The notes beneath the pieces are model-generated. The model was given only the letters and a program-made list of their open reading frames with translations, ran no database searches and was not told the DNA's origin. The position numbers were made by a program, and so were the translations under genes. DNA of 64,000 bases from Xanthomonas fragariae (GTDB lineage Bacteria; Pseudomonadota; Gammaproteobacteria; Xanthomonadales; Xanthomonadaceae): contig NZ_LT853882.1 in assembly GCF_900183975.1 (NCBI RefSeq), positions 668,501-732,500 on the forward strand, given 5' to 3'. Within the stretch, counting starts at the first letter, position 1. The number at the start of each line of letters is the position of its first letter. Shown in pieces: positions 17,823-25,561 of this stretch.

Positions 17823-19661
17823 ATGCCCGAGTACCGCTCCAAGACCTCCACCCACGGCCGCAACATGGCCGGCGCCCGCGCACTGTGGCGCGCTACCGGC
17901 ATGCAGGATGGCGACTTCCACAAGCCCATCATTGCCATCGCCAACTCGTTCACCCAGTTCGTGCCCGGGCACGTGCATCTGAAGGATCTTGGTCAGCTGG
18001 TCGCGCGCGAGATCGAACGCGTCGGCGGCGTGGCCAAGGAGTTCGATACCATCGCGGTAGACGACGGCATCGCGATGGGCCACGACGGCATGCTGTATTC
18101 CTTGCCCAGCCGCGAAATCATCGCCGACTCGGTCGAATATATGGTCAACGCACATTGCGCCGACGCGCTGGTGTGCATTTCCAATTGCGACAAGATCACC
18201 CCCGGCATGTTGATGGCCGCGCTACGGCTCAACATCCCGACCGTGTTCGTGTCCGGCGGGCCGATGGAAGCGGGCAAGACCAAGTTGTCCGAACACAAGC
18301 TCGACCTGATCGATGCGATGGTGATCGCCGCCGACGATAACGCCTCCGATGAAAAGGTCGCCGAGTTCGAACGCAGCGCCTGCCCCACCTGCGGCTCGTG
18401 CTCGGGCATGTTCACCGCCAACTCGATGAACTGCCTGACCGAAGCGCTCGGCCTGTCGTTGCCCGGCAACGGCACCGTGGTGGCCACGCACGCCGACCGC
18501 GAGCAGTTGTTTCTGCGCGCCGGACGCGTTGCGGTGGAGCTGTGTCATCGCTGGTATGGCGGCGAAGATCCCACCGCTCTACCGCGCGGCATCGCCACCT
18601 TCGAGGCATTCGAAAACGCGATGACCCTGGACATCGCGATGGGCGGATCGACCAACACCATTCTGCATCTGCTCGCCGCCGCGCAGGAAGGCGAAGTACC
18701 GTTCGGCATGCGCGATATCGATCGTCTATCCAAGCGCGTGCCGCAGCTCTGCAAAGTCGCACCGAACACGCCGCAGTACCACATCGAAGACGTGCATCGC
18801 GCTGGCGGTATCATGGCCATCCTCGGCGAACTCGCGCGCGGTGGCCTGCTGCATACCAACGCAGCCACCGTGCACGCGCGCAGCTTGGCGGACGCCATCG
18901 CGCAATGGGACATCACCCAGACCGACGATGAGAGCGTGCACACGTTCTACACGGCGGGTCCGGCCGGCATTCCCACGCAGATCGCCTTCAGCCAAGCCAC
19001 CCGCTGGGACACCCTGGACACCGATCGCAGCGAGGGCTGTATCCGCGATGTCGAACACGCGTTCTCGCAAGAAGGCGGCCTGGCCGTGCTATACGGCAAT
19101 ATCGCCCGCGACGGCTGCGTGGTGAAAACCGCAGGCGTGGACGAATCCATCCACGTGTTCGAGGGCAACGCCCGCGTCTACGAAAGCCAGGATTCGGCTG
19201 TCAAAGGCATCCTCGCCGACGAAGTCAAAGCCGGCGATATCGTGGTGATCCGCTACGAAGGCCCCAAGGGCGGCCCCGGCATGCAGGAAATGCTGTATCC
19301 CACGAGTTATCTCAAATCCAAGGGCCTGGGCAAACAATGCGCCCTGCTCACCGACGGCCGCTTCTCCGGCGGCACCTCGGGCCTGTCCATCGGCCATGCC
19401 TCGCCGGAAGCAGCAGCGGGAGGCGCGATCGGCCTGGTGCGCGACGGCGACAGGATCGTGATCGACATCCCTGGTCGCTCGATCAACCTGCGCGTCTCCG
19501 ACGAGGAGATTGCTGCGCGTCGCGCGGGGCAGGATGCCAAAGGATGGAAGCCGGTTGAGGTCCGCCCACGCAAGGTCACGACTGCGTTGAAGGCGTATGC
19601 GTTGCTGGCCACCAGTGCGGATAAGGGCGCGGTGCGGGATAAGGCGCTGCTGGATGGTTGA
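17823..19661 (+). CDS. ilvD: Dihydroxy-acid dehydratase
   Basis: IlvD catalyses the third step of valine/isoleucine synthesis, dehydrating 2,3-dihydroxy acids to 2-keto acids with an Fe-S cluster. The length from [20 protein letters not shown] is 612 aa, against 616 in E. coli. Motifs are [40 protein letters not shown] (cluster Cys), [20 protein letters not shown] (cluster Cys), [32 protein letters not shown] and [20 protein letters not shown]. The frame is open 13 codons further upstream, but this start has the conserved N-terminus. The 270 bases between the gamma-CA gene and ilvD hold no clear gene. Confidence 0.96.
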   Translation: MPEYRSKTSTHGRNMAGARALWRATGMQDGDFHKPIIAIANSFTQFVPGHVHLKDLGQLVAREIERVGGVAKEFDTIAVDDGIAMGHDGMLYSLPSREIIADSVEYMVNAHCADALVCISNCDKITPGMLMAALRLNIPTVFVSGGPMEAGKTKLSEHKLDLIDAMVIAADDNASDEKVAEFERSACPTCGSCSGMFTANSMNCLTEALGLSLPGNGTVVATHADREQLFLRAGRVAVELCHRWYGGEDPTALPRGIATFEAFENAMTLDIAMGGSTNTILHLLAAAQEGEVPFGMRDIDRLSKRVPQLCKVAPNTPQYHIEDVHRAGGIMAILGELARGGLLHTNAATVHARSLADAIAQWDITQTDDESVHTFYTAGPAGIPTQIAFSQATRWDTLDTDRSEGCIRDVEHAFSQEGGLAVLYGNIARDGCVVKTAGVDESIHVFEGNARVYESQDSAVKGILADEVKAGDIVVIRYEGPKGGPGMQEMLYPTSYLKSKGLGKQCALLTDGRFSGGTSGLSIGHASPEAAAGGAIGLVRDGDRIVIDIPGRSINLRVSDEEIAARRAGQDAKGWKPVEVRPRKVTTALKAYALLATSADKGAVRDKALLDG

Positions 19662-19972
19662 GACCACCCAGCGATAGCGGCAGCCGTTCTTGCTTTCGTG
19701 GCACTTGACCGTACTGGGAAGCTTACAGCGCTGGAACTCCGCCGCACCGACACCAGCGCTGCGCCCGCGGTGTGCGCCAATACATCGAGCAACGCGCGCG
19801 ACCAATCCGCCGCACCGGCAGCGCCGCAGACCTCGCCACTGTGGGCCGGGCCTGCGTGCCGCGGTTGGCCGTCAGTGCCGAGCAACCAGACCGAATACGC
19901 TGCCACGCAGTGCGGGCGCACCCCGTCAGCGCCCGTCCGTCAGCTCACTGGCAAAGACACGATGTCCTTCGC
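19662..19972. other. Gene-free stretch after ilvD
   Basis: Open frames on both strands here have no recognisable family or ribosome site. I see no strong terminator after ilvD either. Confidence 0.3.
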
Positions 19973-20404
19973 CTACGCCATCGCCTCATCGGTATCCAGT
20001 GCAATCACCGTTTGCTGTGCACGATCGAAGCGTTCGCGGGCGGCGCGGATGCCGGCGTGGTTTTCGCCTGCCCAATTGAGCAGTTGCGAGACCGGGCCGA
20101 GTAGTGCCACGCCCAGTTTGCATAGTGCGTATTCCACGCTCGGCGGTTTGGTGGCGTAGACCTTGCGAGTGATCATGCCGTTGCGCTCAAGATTGCGCAG
20201 GGTCTGGGTCAGCATCCGCTTGGAGATGTCCGGCACGGCTCGCTGGATGGCGCTGAAGCGAGACGGGCCAGGGATCAGCGTCAACAGGATCAGCAGAGTC
20301 CACTTGTCGCCGATCTGATCGAGCACATCGCGCACGGGACACTTGGTGGCATCAAACGGACCTTCCAGAGACGGCGGCGGCGGGAACAGAGCAATCGCAT
20401 TCAC
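19973..20404 (-). CDS. HxlR-family transcriptional regulator
   Basis: This MarR-like winged-helix regulator of the HxlR/QorR type is about 143 aa from the GTG at 20404 ([17 protein letters not shown]). Frames extend to ATGs at 20491/20488, which would add 29 residues of low-complexity Pro/Gly. Motifs are [20 protein letters not shown] with the family Cys near residue 22, [20 protein letters not shown] (recognition helix), [20 protein letters not shown] and [20 protein letters not shown]. It is divergent from a dead QorB/NmrA-like gene, the standard QorR-QorB arrangement. It probably repressed that neighbour in response to thiol or quinone stress; that role is inference. Confidence 0.9.
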   Translation of the reverse strand: MNAIALFPPPPSLEGPFDATKCPVRDVLDQIGDKWTLLILLTLIPGPSRFSAIQRAVPDISKRMLTQTLRNLERNGMITRKVYATKPPSVEYALCKLGVALLGPVSQLLNWAGENHAGIRAARERFDRAQQTVIALDTDEAMA

Positions 20405-20540
20405 AGGGGTATCTCGCAGTAACCAGGGTGGAGGAAAACCGCCTCCTTGCGGAGGATCGAACGGCCCTGACAATAGGTCCACAGACATCAAGATCTAGAT
20501 AATAGACCAAATCTCGTCTCGATACCTGTTAGAGCCCATC

Positions 20541-20943
20541 ATGGCACACGCCCCCCACTGATCCTTGTCACCGGCGCCGGCGGGTAGCTGGCGCACTGGT
20601 GGACGAAGCACTGCTTGAGCGCGTACCAGCCACGCGCATCGTAGCAACGGCCCTTAATACTGCGTCACTCGCAGAGTTCGCAAAACGCGACATCAGCGTG
20701 CGTGGCGCTGATGTCGCGGACCCGCAGAGCCTGGACGCGGCCTTTGCCGACGTCGACCGGGGGTTGCTGGTGTCGTTCAATGCAGTGGGCGCACGCATGC
20801 TGCAGCACCGCAACGTGATCGAGGCCGCCAAGCGTGCCGGCGTGGAATTGCTGGCCTATACGAGCGTGCCGCGCGCCAATGCAGATCTTCGCCGAGCTGG
20901 CTCCGGCTCCGGCTCCAACTTCGCGCAGCTGCGCGGTGCCTAG
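20541..20943 (+). pseudogene. Remnant of a QorB/NmrA-like NAD(P)-binding reductase
   Basis: The dinucleotide-binding start ILVTGAGG is followed in the same frame by a stop (TAG) and a shift. The fold then continues as LVDEALLERVPATRIVATAL, EFAKRDISVRGADVADPQSL and RMLQHRNVIEAAKRAGVELL. It ends abruptly after AYTSVPRANADLRR in Gly/Ser-rich sequence, well short of the usual 280 residues. The segment order matches quinone oxidoreductase 2 (QorB). Its position next to the HxlR gene supports this. Confidence 0.75.
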
Positions 20944-21138
20944 GCCGACATCCCAACGCGTGGCCGCGCACAGCATCTATTACCCGCAGCCGTTCTGCCT
21001 GCTGCCGAATCGTGCGAGGGGCCTCGCCTTGCGCAGTCGCAACTTAACAATCGGGCAGGCAATACACATACTTCAAACGCTCTATCGAGCATCACTTGCA
21101 AGTATGGCCGCGTGCCAAACGCATGCCAGGGCAAACTT

Positions 21139-22050
21139 CTATTGCCACAGCGCGTGGGTCTCCCAGTTGTCCGGAGCCCCCATGCTGGCTCTACGCGACG
21201 GGTCGACCAGGAGAGGTCGTAGATGATCGCTTACCGTCGTCCGCCAGTGCGTGATATTGGCCGCAGTGTCTTTGAGAAGGTGGTTCAACACGCACAGCAT
21301 GAAGAACAGGCGTGTTTGTGGAACCGTCGAAGACGTGCCTGCCCAGACTCCGTGCCTGGGCAACTTCGGCGACACGCCAAGAACCCGATTCCACAAGCGA
21401 CCGTGATGCGCCGCAATGTTGCGGACCACAGAGACGGCGTGAAGCCAGCTGAGCAGAACCGGTATATCCGTGTGGAACTCAGTAGCAATTGCGGCTTGAT
21501 CTACGCTATGCATGGCACGCACCAGTTTGGACAGCGTGCCCAGGGACATCACCTCGCTGGCCATATAGATAGGCACTTCGGGGAAAGGTGGGATGGTGTA
21601 TCGGCACTTATAGTGGTCTATGAACGTCTCCCTGGCACGGCAGACCTGCTCGTCGACCTTACTTAACCAGCTTTCGTGCCAGTTGCCTTTCCCACCGTCA
21701 GGTCGGAAGTTAGCCGCATTGCGATGGGCAAAGCTCCCATAGGCGTGAGCCAGCCTGTAGGTCACTGCCGTCCGGGCGGCCACTTCGATATGCCCGATGG
21801 CTTCGCCTACGAGATGGCGCAGATGACGATCAAACTCATAAAGCCTGAGCGCGGTGTCGATGCTCGCGCCTGGCAGATAGGTGTCGCTACCTGCCACTCG
21901 CAAAGGAAACAGGTAGCCCATCAGGCGGTAATAGCCGACCTTGCGCAGGTAAAGCTCTGCTTTGACAGGATCGACGATAGCCAGACCTCGGCCCTGCAAC
22001 TGCCGGATCTGCTGGGCGTAATCCAACGCCTCCTTCGTGTACTGCACCAT
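21139..22050 (-). CDS. Abi_2 (AbiD/AbiF-type) abortive infection HEPN protein
   Basis: This protein of about 303 aa belongs to the Abi_2 family. From the start MVQYTKEALDYAQQIRQLQG the pattern is typical: GLAIVDPVKAELYLRKVGYY, RLMGYLFPLR, LRLYEFDRHLRHLVGEAIGH and IEVAARTAVTYRLAHAYGSF, and then the RX4-6H HEPN signature RNIAAHHGRLWNR near residue 220. HEPN proteins of this type act as RNases. Abi_2 genes act as phage-triggered toxins, and AbiF-like members have been reported to pair with an RNA antitoxin. The ATG at 22050 was chosen because GGGGGCAGGG lies directly upstream; an ATG 8 codons earlier lies in the terminator tail. It stands alone among metabolic genes, with lower GC than its neighbours, which suggests acquisition by transfer. 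Confidence 0.88.
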   Translation of the reverse strand: MVQYTKEALDYAQQIRQLQGRGLAIVDPVKAELYLRKVGYYRLMGYLFPLRVAGSDTYLPGASIDTALRLYEFDRHLRHLVGEAIGHIEVAARTAVTYRLAHAYGSFAHRNAANFRPDGGKGNWHESWLSKVDEQVCRARETFIDHYKCRYTIPPFPEVPIYMASEVMSLGTLSKLVRAMHSVDQAAIATEFHTDIPVLLSWLHAVSVVRNIAAHHGRLWNRVLGVSPKLPRHGVWAGTSSTVPQTRLFFMLCVLNHLLKDTAANITHWRTTVSDHLRPLLVDPSRRASMGAPDNWETHALWQ

Positions 22051-22072
22051 CCCTGCCCCCGTTGCCCAAGGC

Positions 22073-22125
22073 AAAAAAACCCGCCAAATTGCGCTTCCAG
22101 CAAGAGCTGTAGAGGCGTGGCGGGT
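22073..22125 (-). terminator. Intrinsic terminator/attenuator hairpin before the Abi_2 gene
   Basis: On the minus strand ACCCGCCA (22125-22118) pairs with TGGCGGGT (22086-22079), with an inner CAGC-TCTT-GCTG hairpin, and is followed by seven T (22079-22073). It ends 23 bases before the Abi_2 start, inside what should be its leader. A competing upstream strand (GGGCGGAATGG, 22155-22145) could pair with the CCGCC arm. Confidence 0.75.
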
Positions 22126-22185
22126 GTGTTAGGGAAATTCTGCACCATTCCGCCCTACACATCAACAAAATTTTAGCCGGAGATA
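22073..22185 (-). ncRNA. Possible leader RNA upstream of Abi_2
   Basis: A TATTAT -10-like box lies at about 22189-22184 on the minus strand, with no convincing -35. A transcript starting just after it would be roughly 100 nt and end at the strong hairpin/T-tract at 22073. That gives the order promoter, short RNA, terminator, toxin gene, as in RNA-neutralised toxin systems. No homology to a known RNA can be claimed. An attenuated mRNA leader is the alternative. Confidence 0.3.
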
Positions 22186-22515
22186 ATATGTCCGCTTCTG
22201 GCAAGAGGCATCACGTTCAGCGTGAAGCCTTTTCACCTGTCAAGAGTACGAGGCCGCCCTGCCCAGGCAACTTCTAGGTAGCGTGCCCCAGAGCGAATAG
22301 CGGGCGAGAACTTCAAGGCGTTTCGCCATCTGGATGTCCCGCTCAATCCCACAGGAAGCTGCTTGGGAAGCGCGCGTTGCGTTGGAGCAAAAACGGGCAC
22401 TAGATCAGCAATTCAAAAGCAAATCACGGTGACGATTCACTCGCTGGAATTACACGCATTGCTAGCGCTACATGGGGGCGCAACTTGCAGATCATGCGGG
22501 CATCCACAGTTTTGC
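22126..22515. other. Intergenic stretch between the Abi_2 leader and the metE promoter
   Basis: No gene is seen. A hairpin GGCATCACG-TTCAG-CGTGAAGCC followed by TTTT lies at 22207-22234 and may be a weak plus-strand terminator. On the minus strand TTGACA occurs at about 22242-22237 without a matching -10. Confidence 0.35.
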
Positions 22516-22544
22516 TTGACCACCGCCACGTCTGCGCCTAATCT
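22516..22544 (+). promoter_or_regulatory. Sigma-70-type promoter for the metE riboswitch transcript
   Basis: TTGACC (22516-22521), a 17-base spacer and TAATCT (22539-22544) are close to consensus. The start would fall near 22551, just before a perfect hairpin and the cobalamin riboswitch. Confidence 0.6.
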
Positions 22545-22560
22545 GCGCACGCCACGGTTT

Positions 22561-22588
22561 CCATCGCTTCATTCGGATGAAGCGATGG
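22561..22588 (+). repeat. Perfect 12-bp hairpin at the 5' end of the metE leader
   Basis: CCATCGCTTCAT, loop TCGG, ATGAAGCGATGG form an uninterrupted 12-bp stem with a UUCG-like tetraloop. It lies directly before the riboswitch core and close to the predicted transcript start, so it may stabilise the RNA's 5' end. Confidence 0.8.
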
Positions 22589-22589
22589 G

Positions 22590-22770
22590 ATTAAACGGGA
22601 ATCCGGTGAAGGGTGCTATCTGCATCCCATTCCGGAGCTGCCCCGCAGCGGTGAATGGAAACGACCTTCGTCAACAGCACTGGACCGGCCACGGTCTGGG
22701 AAGCGACGGACAGTAGGCACTCCGTGCATTTGCACGGCGACGTCCATCAGCCCGAATACCGGCCCTGGCC
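22590..22770 (+). promoter_or_regulatory. Cobalamin (adenosyl/methyl-B12) riboswitch
   Basis: Conserved blocks appear in order: GGGAATCCGGTG (about 22598), GCTGCCCCGCAGCGGTGAA (about 22638), GGGAAGCGACGG (about 22698), and the B12 box-like CAGCCCGAATACCGGCC (22748-22764). The downstream gene is metE, the B12-independent methionine synthase. The riboswitch is therefore expected to switch the gene off when cobalamin is available for MetH. About 220 bases separate it from the start codon; I did not find a clear terminator there, so control may be translational. Confidence 0.9.
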
Positions 22771-22990
22771 GGGGGACACGACCGTCCTTCGTTTCGACCT
22801 GGCGCTCTGCGGGGAGCGGCCGGATCCGTGCGCCGCCTGCATGGTGGCGTGCGTGTCCGTCGTTGCCCGTCGATTGCCGGCTCGCCCGCGGGGGCGAAGG
22901 TCGCTGGTGTGGCGGGCCTGCGTGCAAGCGCGGAGACGTTGCGCGGTTCCTTCGTTCCTCAATGCCACCCATGCAATGAGGACATGCAAC

Positions 22991-25282
22991 ATGACGATCG
23001 TGACCAATCTGGGCTTCCCGCGCATCGGCGCGCGACGCGAGCTCAAACAGGCGCTGGAGCGCCACTGGCGTGGCGAAAGCGACGCTGCCGACTTGCAGGC
23101 CACTGCACGCACGCTGCGTGCGCGGCACTGGGAACTGCAACGCGATGCCGGGGTGGATGTACCGCCCAGCAACGACTTCAGCCTGTACGACCACGTGCTC
23201 GACACCGCGTTTCTGTTCGACGCGATTCCGCAGCGCTATCGCGCGCTCACCGAGCGCGACCCACTGGCCGGTTACTTTGCAATGGCACGCGGCCATCAGG
23301 CCGATGGCGTGGACGTGCACGCGCTGGAAATGACCAAGTGGTTCGACACCAACTACCACTACATCGTGCCGGAACTGCATGCCGACCAGACCTTCGCGTT
23401 GCGCGGCGACAAGCCGGTGGCCGAGTTCCGCGAAGCGTTGGCGCAAGGCATTCGCACACGGCCGGTACTGCTTGGCCCGGTGAGCCTGCTGTTGCTGTCC
23501 AAGACCACCGATGGCAGCGACCGGCTCGCCTTGTTGGAACGCCTGCTGCCGGTCTACGCGCAGTTGTTGGCGCAGTTGCACGACGCCGGTGCGGAATGGG
23601 TGCAGATCGATGAGCCGGCGCTGGTGCTGGATCTGGATGCCGCTGCACAAGATGCCTACCTCACCGCGTATGCGGCACTGGCCAATGGCCCACGTCCGAA
23701 GTTGTTGCTGACAACGTATTTCGGTGCGTTGGACGACAACCTGCGCCTGGCTGCCGCGTTGCAGGTAGATGGCCTGCATATAGATCTGGTGCGTGGGTTG
23801 GAACAACTCGATGCGGTGCTCGGCGCGCTACCAAGCGAGCGTGTGCTGTCGCTTGGTCTGGTCAACGGCCGCAACGTGTGGCGTACGCCGCTGGATAATG
23901 CCCTGACCTTGGCCCGCTATGCGCGAGGGCATGTGGGTGCCGACAACCTGTGGCTGGCACCGTCGTGCTCGCTGCTGCATGTGCCAGTGGATCTGGATGT
24001 GGAGAAAAGCCTCGATACAGATCTACGTAGCTGGTTGTCGTTCGCCAAGCAGAAACTCGGCGAGCTGCGCACGTTGGCCGATGCGCTCGATGACAAACCG
24101 CACGCCAACGCCGCGCTTGAACAAACCCGCGCCGCCGTGGAGGCACGTCGCTCCTCACCTAAAGTGCACCGGCCTGACGTGAGCAAGCGCCTGGCAGCAT
24201 TGGATGGCGATAGCGCGCGGCGTGCATCGGTCTATCCGCAGCGCCGTGTGGCGCAGCAACAGGCGTTGCAATTGCCGGCGTATCCTACCACCACGATCGG
24301 TTCGTTCCCGCAGACGCACGAAGTGCGCGAAGCGCGTGCGCGCTACAAGTCCGGCAAGCTGTCGCAAGAACAATACGATGCGTTTTTGCGCGTACAGACC
24401 GAGTCGTGCGTGCGCTTCCAGGAAGCCATCGGGCTGGACGTGCTGGTGCACGGCGAGTTCGAGCGCAACGACATGGTGGAATACTTCGGCGAACAGCTCG
24501 AAGGCTTCGCCTTCACCAAGCTGGGTTGGGTACAGAGCTACGGCTCGCGCTGCGTGAAGCCACCGATCATCTACGGCGACGTGGCACGCCCCGCGCCGAT
24601 GACGGTGTATTGGTCGCAGTACGCGCAATCGCTGACCGAGCGCCCGATGAAGGGCATGCTCACCGGCCCGGTGACGGTGCTGCAGTGGTCGTTCGTACGC
24701 GATGACCAGGAGCGCGCGCAAACCTGCCGGCAGATTGCACTGGCCTTGCGCGATGAAGTGCGCGATCTGGAAGCGGCCGGCATCGGTGTGATCCAGATCG
24801 ACGAACCTGCAATCCGCGAAGGCTTGCCGTTACGGCGTGGCGACTGGGCCGCGTATCTGGAGTGGGCGGTGGAGAGCTTCCGCATTGCCGCTTGCGGCGT
24901 GCGCGATGCCACCCAGATCCACACTCATATGTGCTACTCCGAGTTCAACGACATCATCGCGGCGGTGGCGGCGATGGATGCGGATGTGATCTCGATCGAG
25001 ACCTCGCGCTCGCGCATGGAGTTGCTGGATGCATTCGTGAAGTTCCAATATCCCAACGAGATCGGGCCGGGCGTGTACGACATCCATTCCCCGCGTGTGC
25101 CCGATGCAAGCGAGATGGTGCAGCTGCTGGAAAAGGCACGCGCCGTGCTCAAGCCCGAGCAGTTGTGGGTCAATCCGGATTGCGGTTTGAAAACGCGTGG
25201 CTGGGATGAAACCCGCGCTGCATTGCAGGCGATGGTGGATGCGGCGCGCACGCTGCGTGCGTCGTTGGCGAAGGCAGCCTGA
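22991..25282 (+). CDS. metE: Cobalamin-independent methionine synthase
   Basis: MetE transfers the methyl group of 5-methyl-tetrahydropteroyl-polyglutamate to homocysteine in the cytosol. The 763-aa length from [20 protein letters not shown] fits the family (about 755). The N-terminal domain shows [10 protein letters not shown] and [13 protein letters not shown]. The C-terminal catalytic domain shows [40 protein letters not shown] (Glu/zinc site region), [48 protein letters not shown] (zinc His and Cys) and [13 protein letters not shown] (zinc Cys). GAGGA about 10 nt before the ATG supports the start, though the frame is open far upstream through the riboswitch. It is controlled by the cobalamin riboswitch. 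Confidence 0.96.
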   Translation: MTIVTNLGFPRIGARRELKQALERHWRGESDAADLQATARTLRARHWELQRDAGVDVPPSNDFSLYDHVLDTAFLFDAIPQRYRALTERDPLAGYFAMARGHQADGVDVHALEMTKWFDTNYHYIVPELHADQTFALRGDKPVAEFREALAQGIRTRPVLLGPVSLLLLSKTTDGSDRLALLERLLPVYAQLLAQLHDAGAEWVQIDEPALVLDLDAAAQDAYLTAYAALANGPRPKLLLTTYFGALDDNLRLAAALQVDGLHIDLVRGLEQLDAVLGALPSERVLSLGLVNGRNVWRTPLDNALTLARYARGHVGADNLWLAPSCSLLHVPVDLDVEKSLDTDLRSWLSFAKQKLGELRTLADALDDKPHANAALEQTRAAVEARRSSPKVHRPDVSKRLAALDGDSARRASVYPQRRVAQQQALQLPAYPTTTIGSFPQTHEVREARARYKSGKLSQEQYDAFLRVQTESCVRFQEAIGLDVLVHGEFERNDMVEYFGEQLEGFAFTKLGWVQSYGSRCVKPPIIYGDVARPAPMTVYWSQYAQSLTERPMKGMLTGPVTVLQWSFVRDDQERAQTCRQIALALRDEVRDLEAAGIGVIQIDEPAIREGLPLRRGDWAAYLEWAVESFRIAACGVRDATQIHTHMCYSEFNDIIAAVAAMDADVISIETSRSRMELLDAFVKFQYPNEIGPGVYDIHSPRVPDASEMVQLLEKARAVLKPEQLWVNPDCGLKTRGWDETRAALQAMVDAARTLRASLAKAA

Positions 25283-25314
25283 TCGGCGAAGGCATCACCC
25301 AAGCATAGGCCAGA

Positions 25315-25348
25315 GGGCAGCGCATCCGTGCGCTGCCCTTCTTTGTTT
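25315..25348 (+). terminator. Rho-independent terminator of metE
   Basis: GGGCAGCGCA (25315-25324), loop TCCG, TGCGCTGCCC (25329-25338) make a perfect 10-bp stem, followed by TTCTTTGTTT. Confidence 0.9.
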
Positions 25349-25561
25349 GGGAGAGGGAGGCGTGTTCGCGATTTCGATCACATTCTTTTACGTTCGTTGC
25401 GCGGGAATTGTGTGCAGCGTGTGAGGTGCTGCAGCGCACAGCAGACTTGGCACACCAGCGAGGTATAACCATCGGCGAATCGCAGCGAGGGGTCGCTGCC
25501 TCCGATGTCGTCGCTATGCGCGGCGGCATCGCTTCTGCAACGCTCAAGGGGAGATGTCGCC

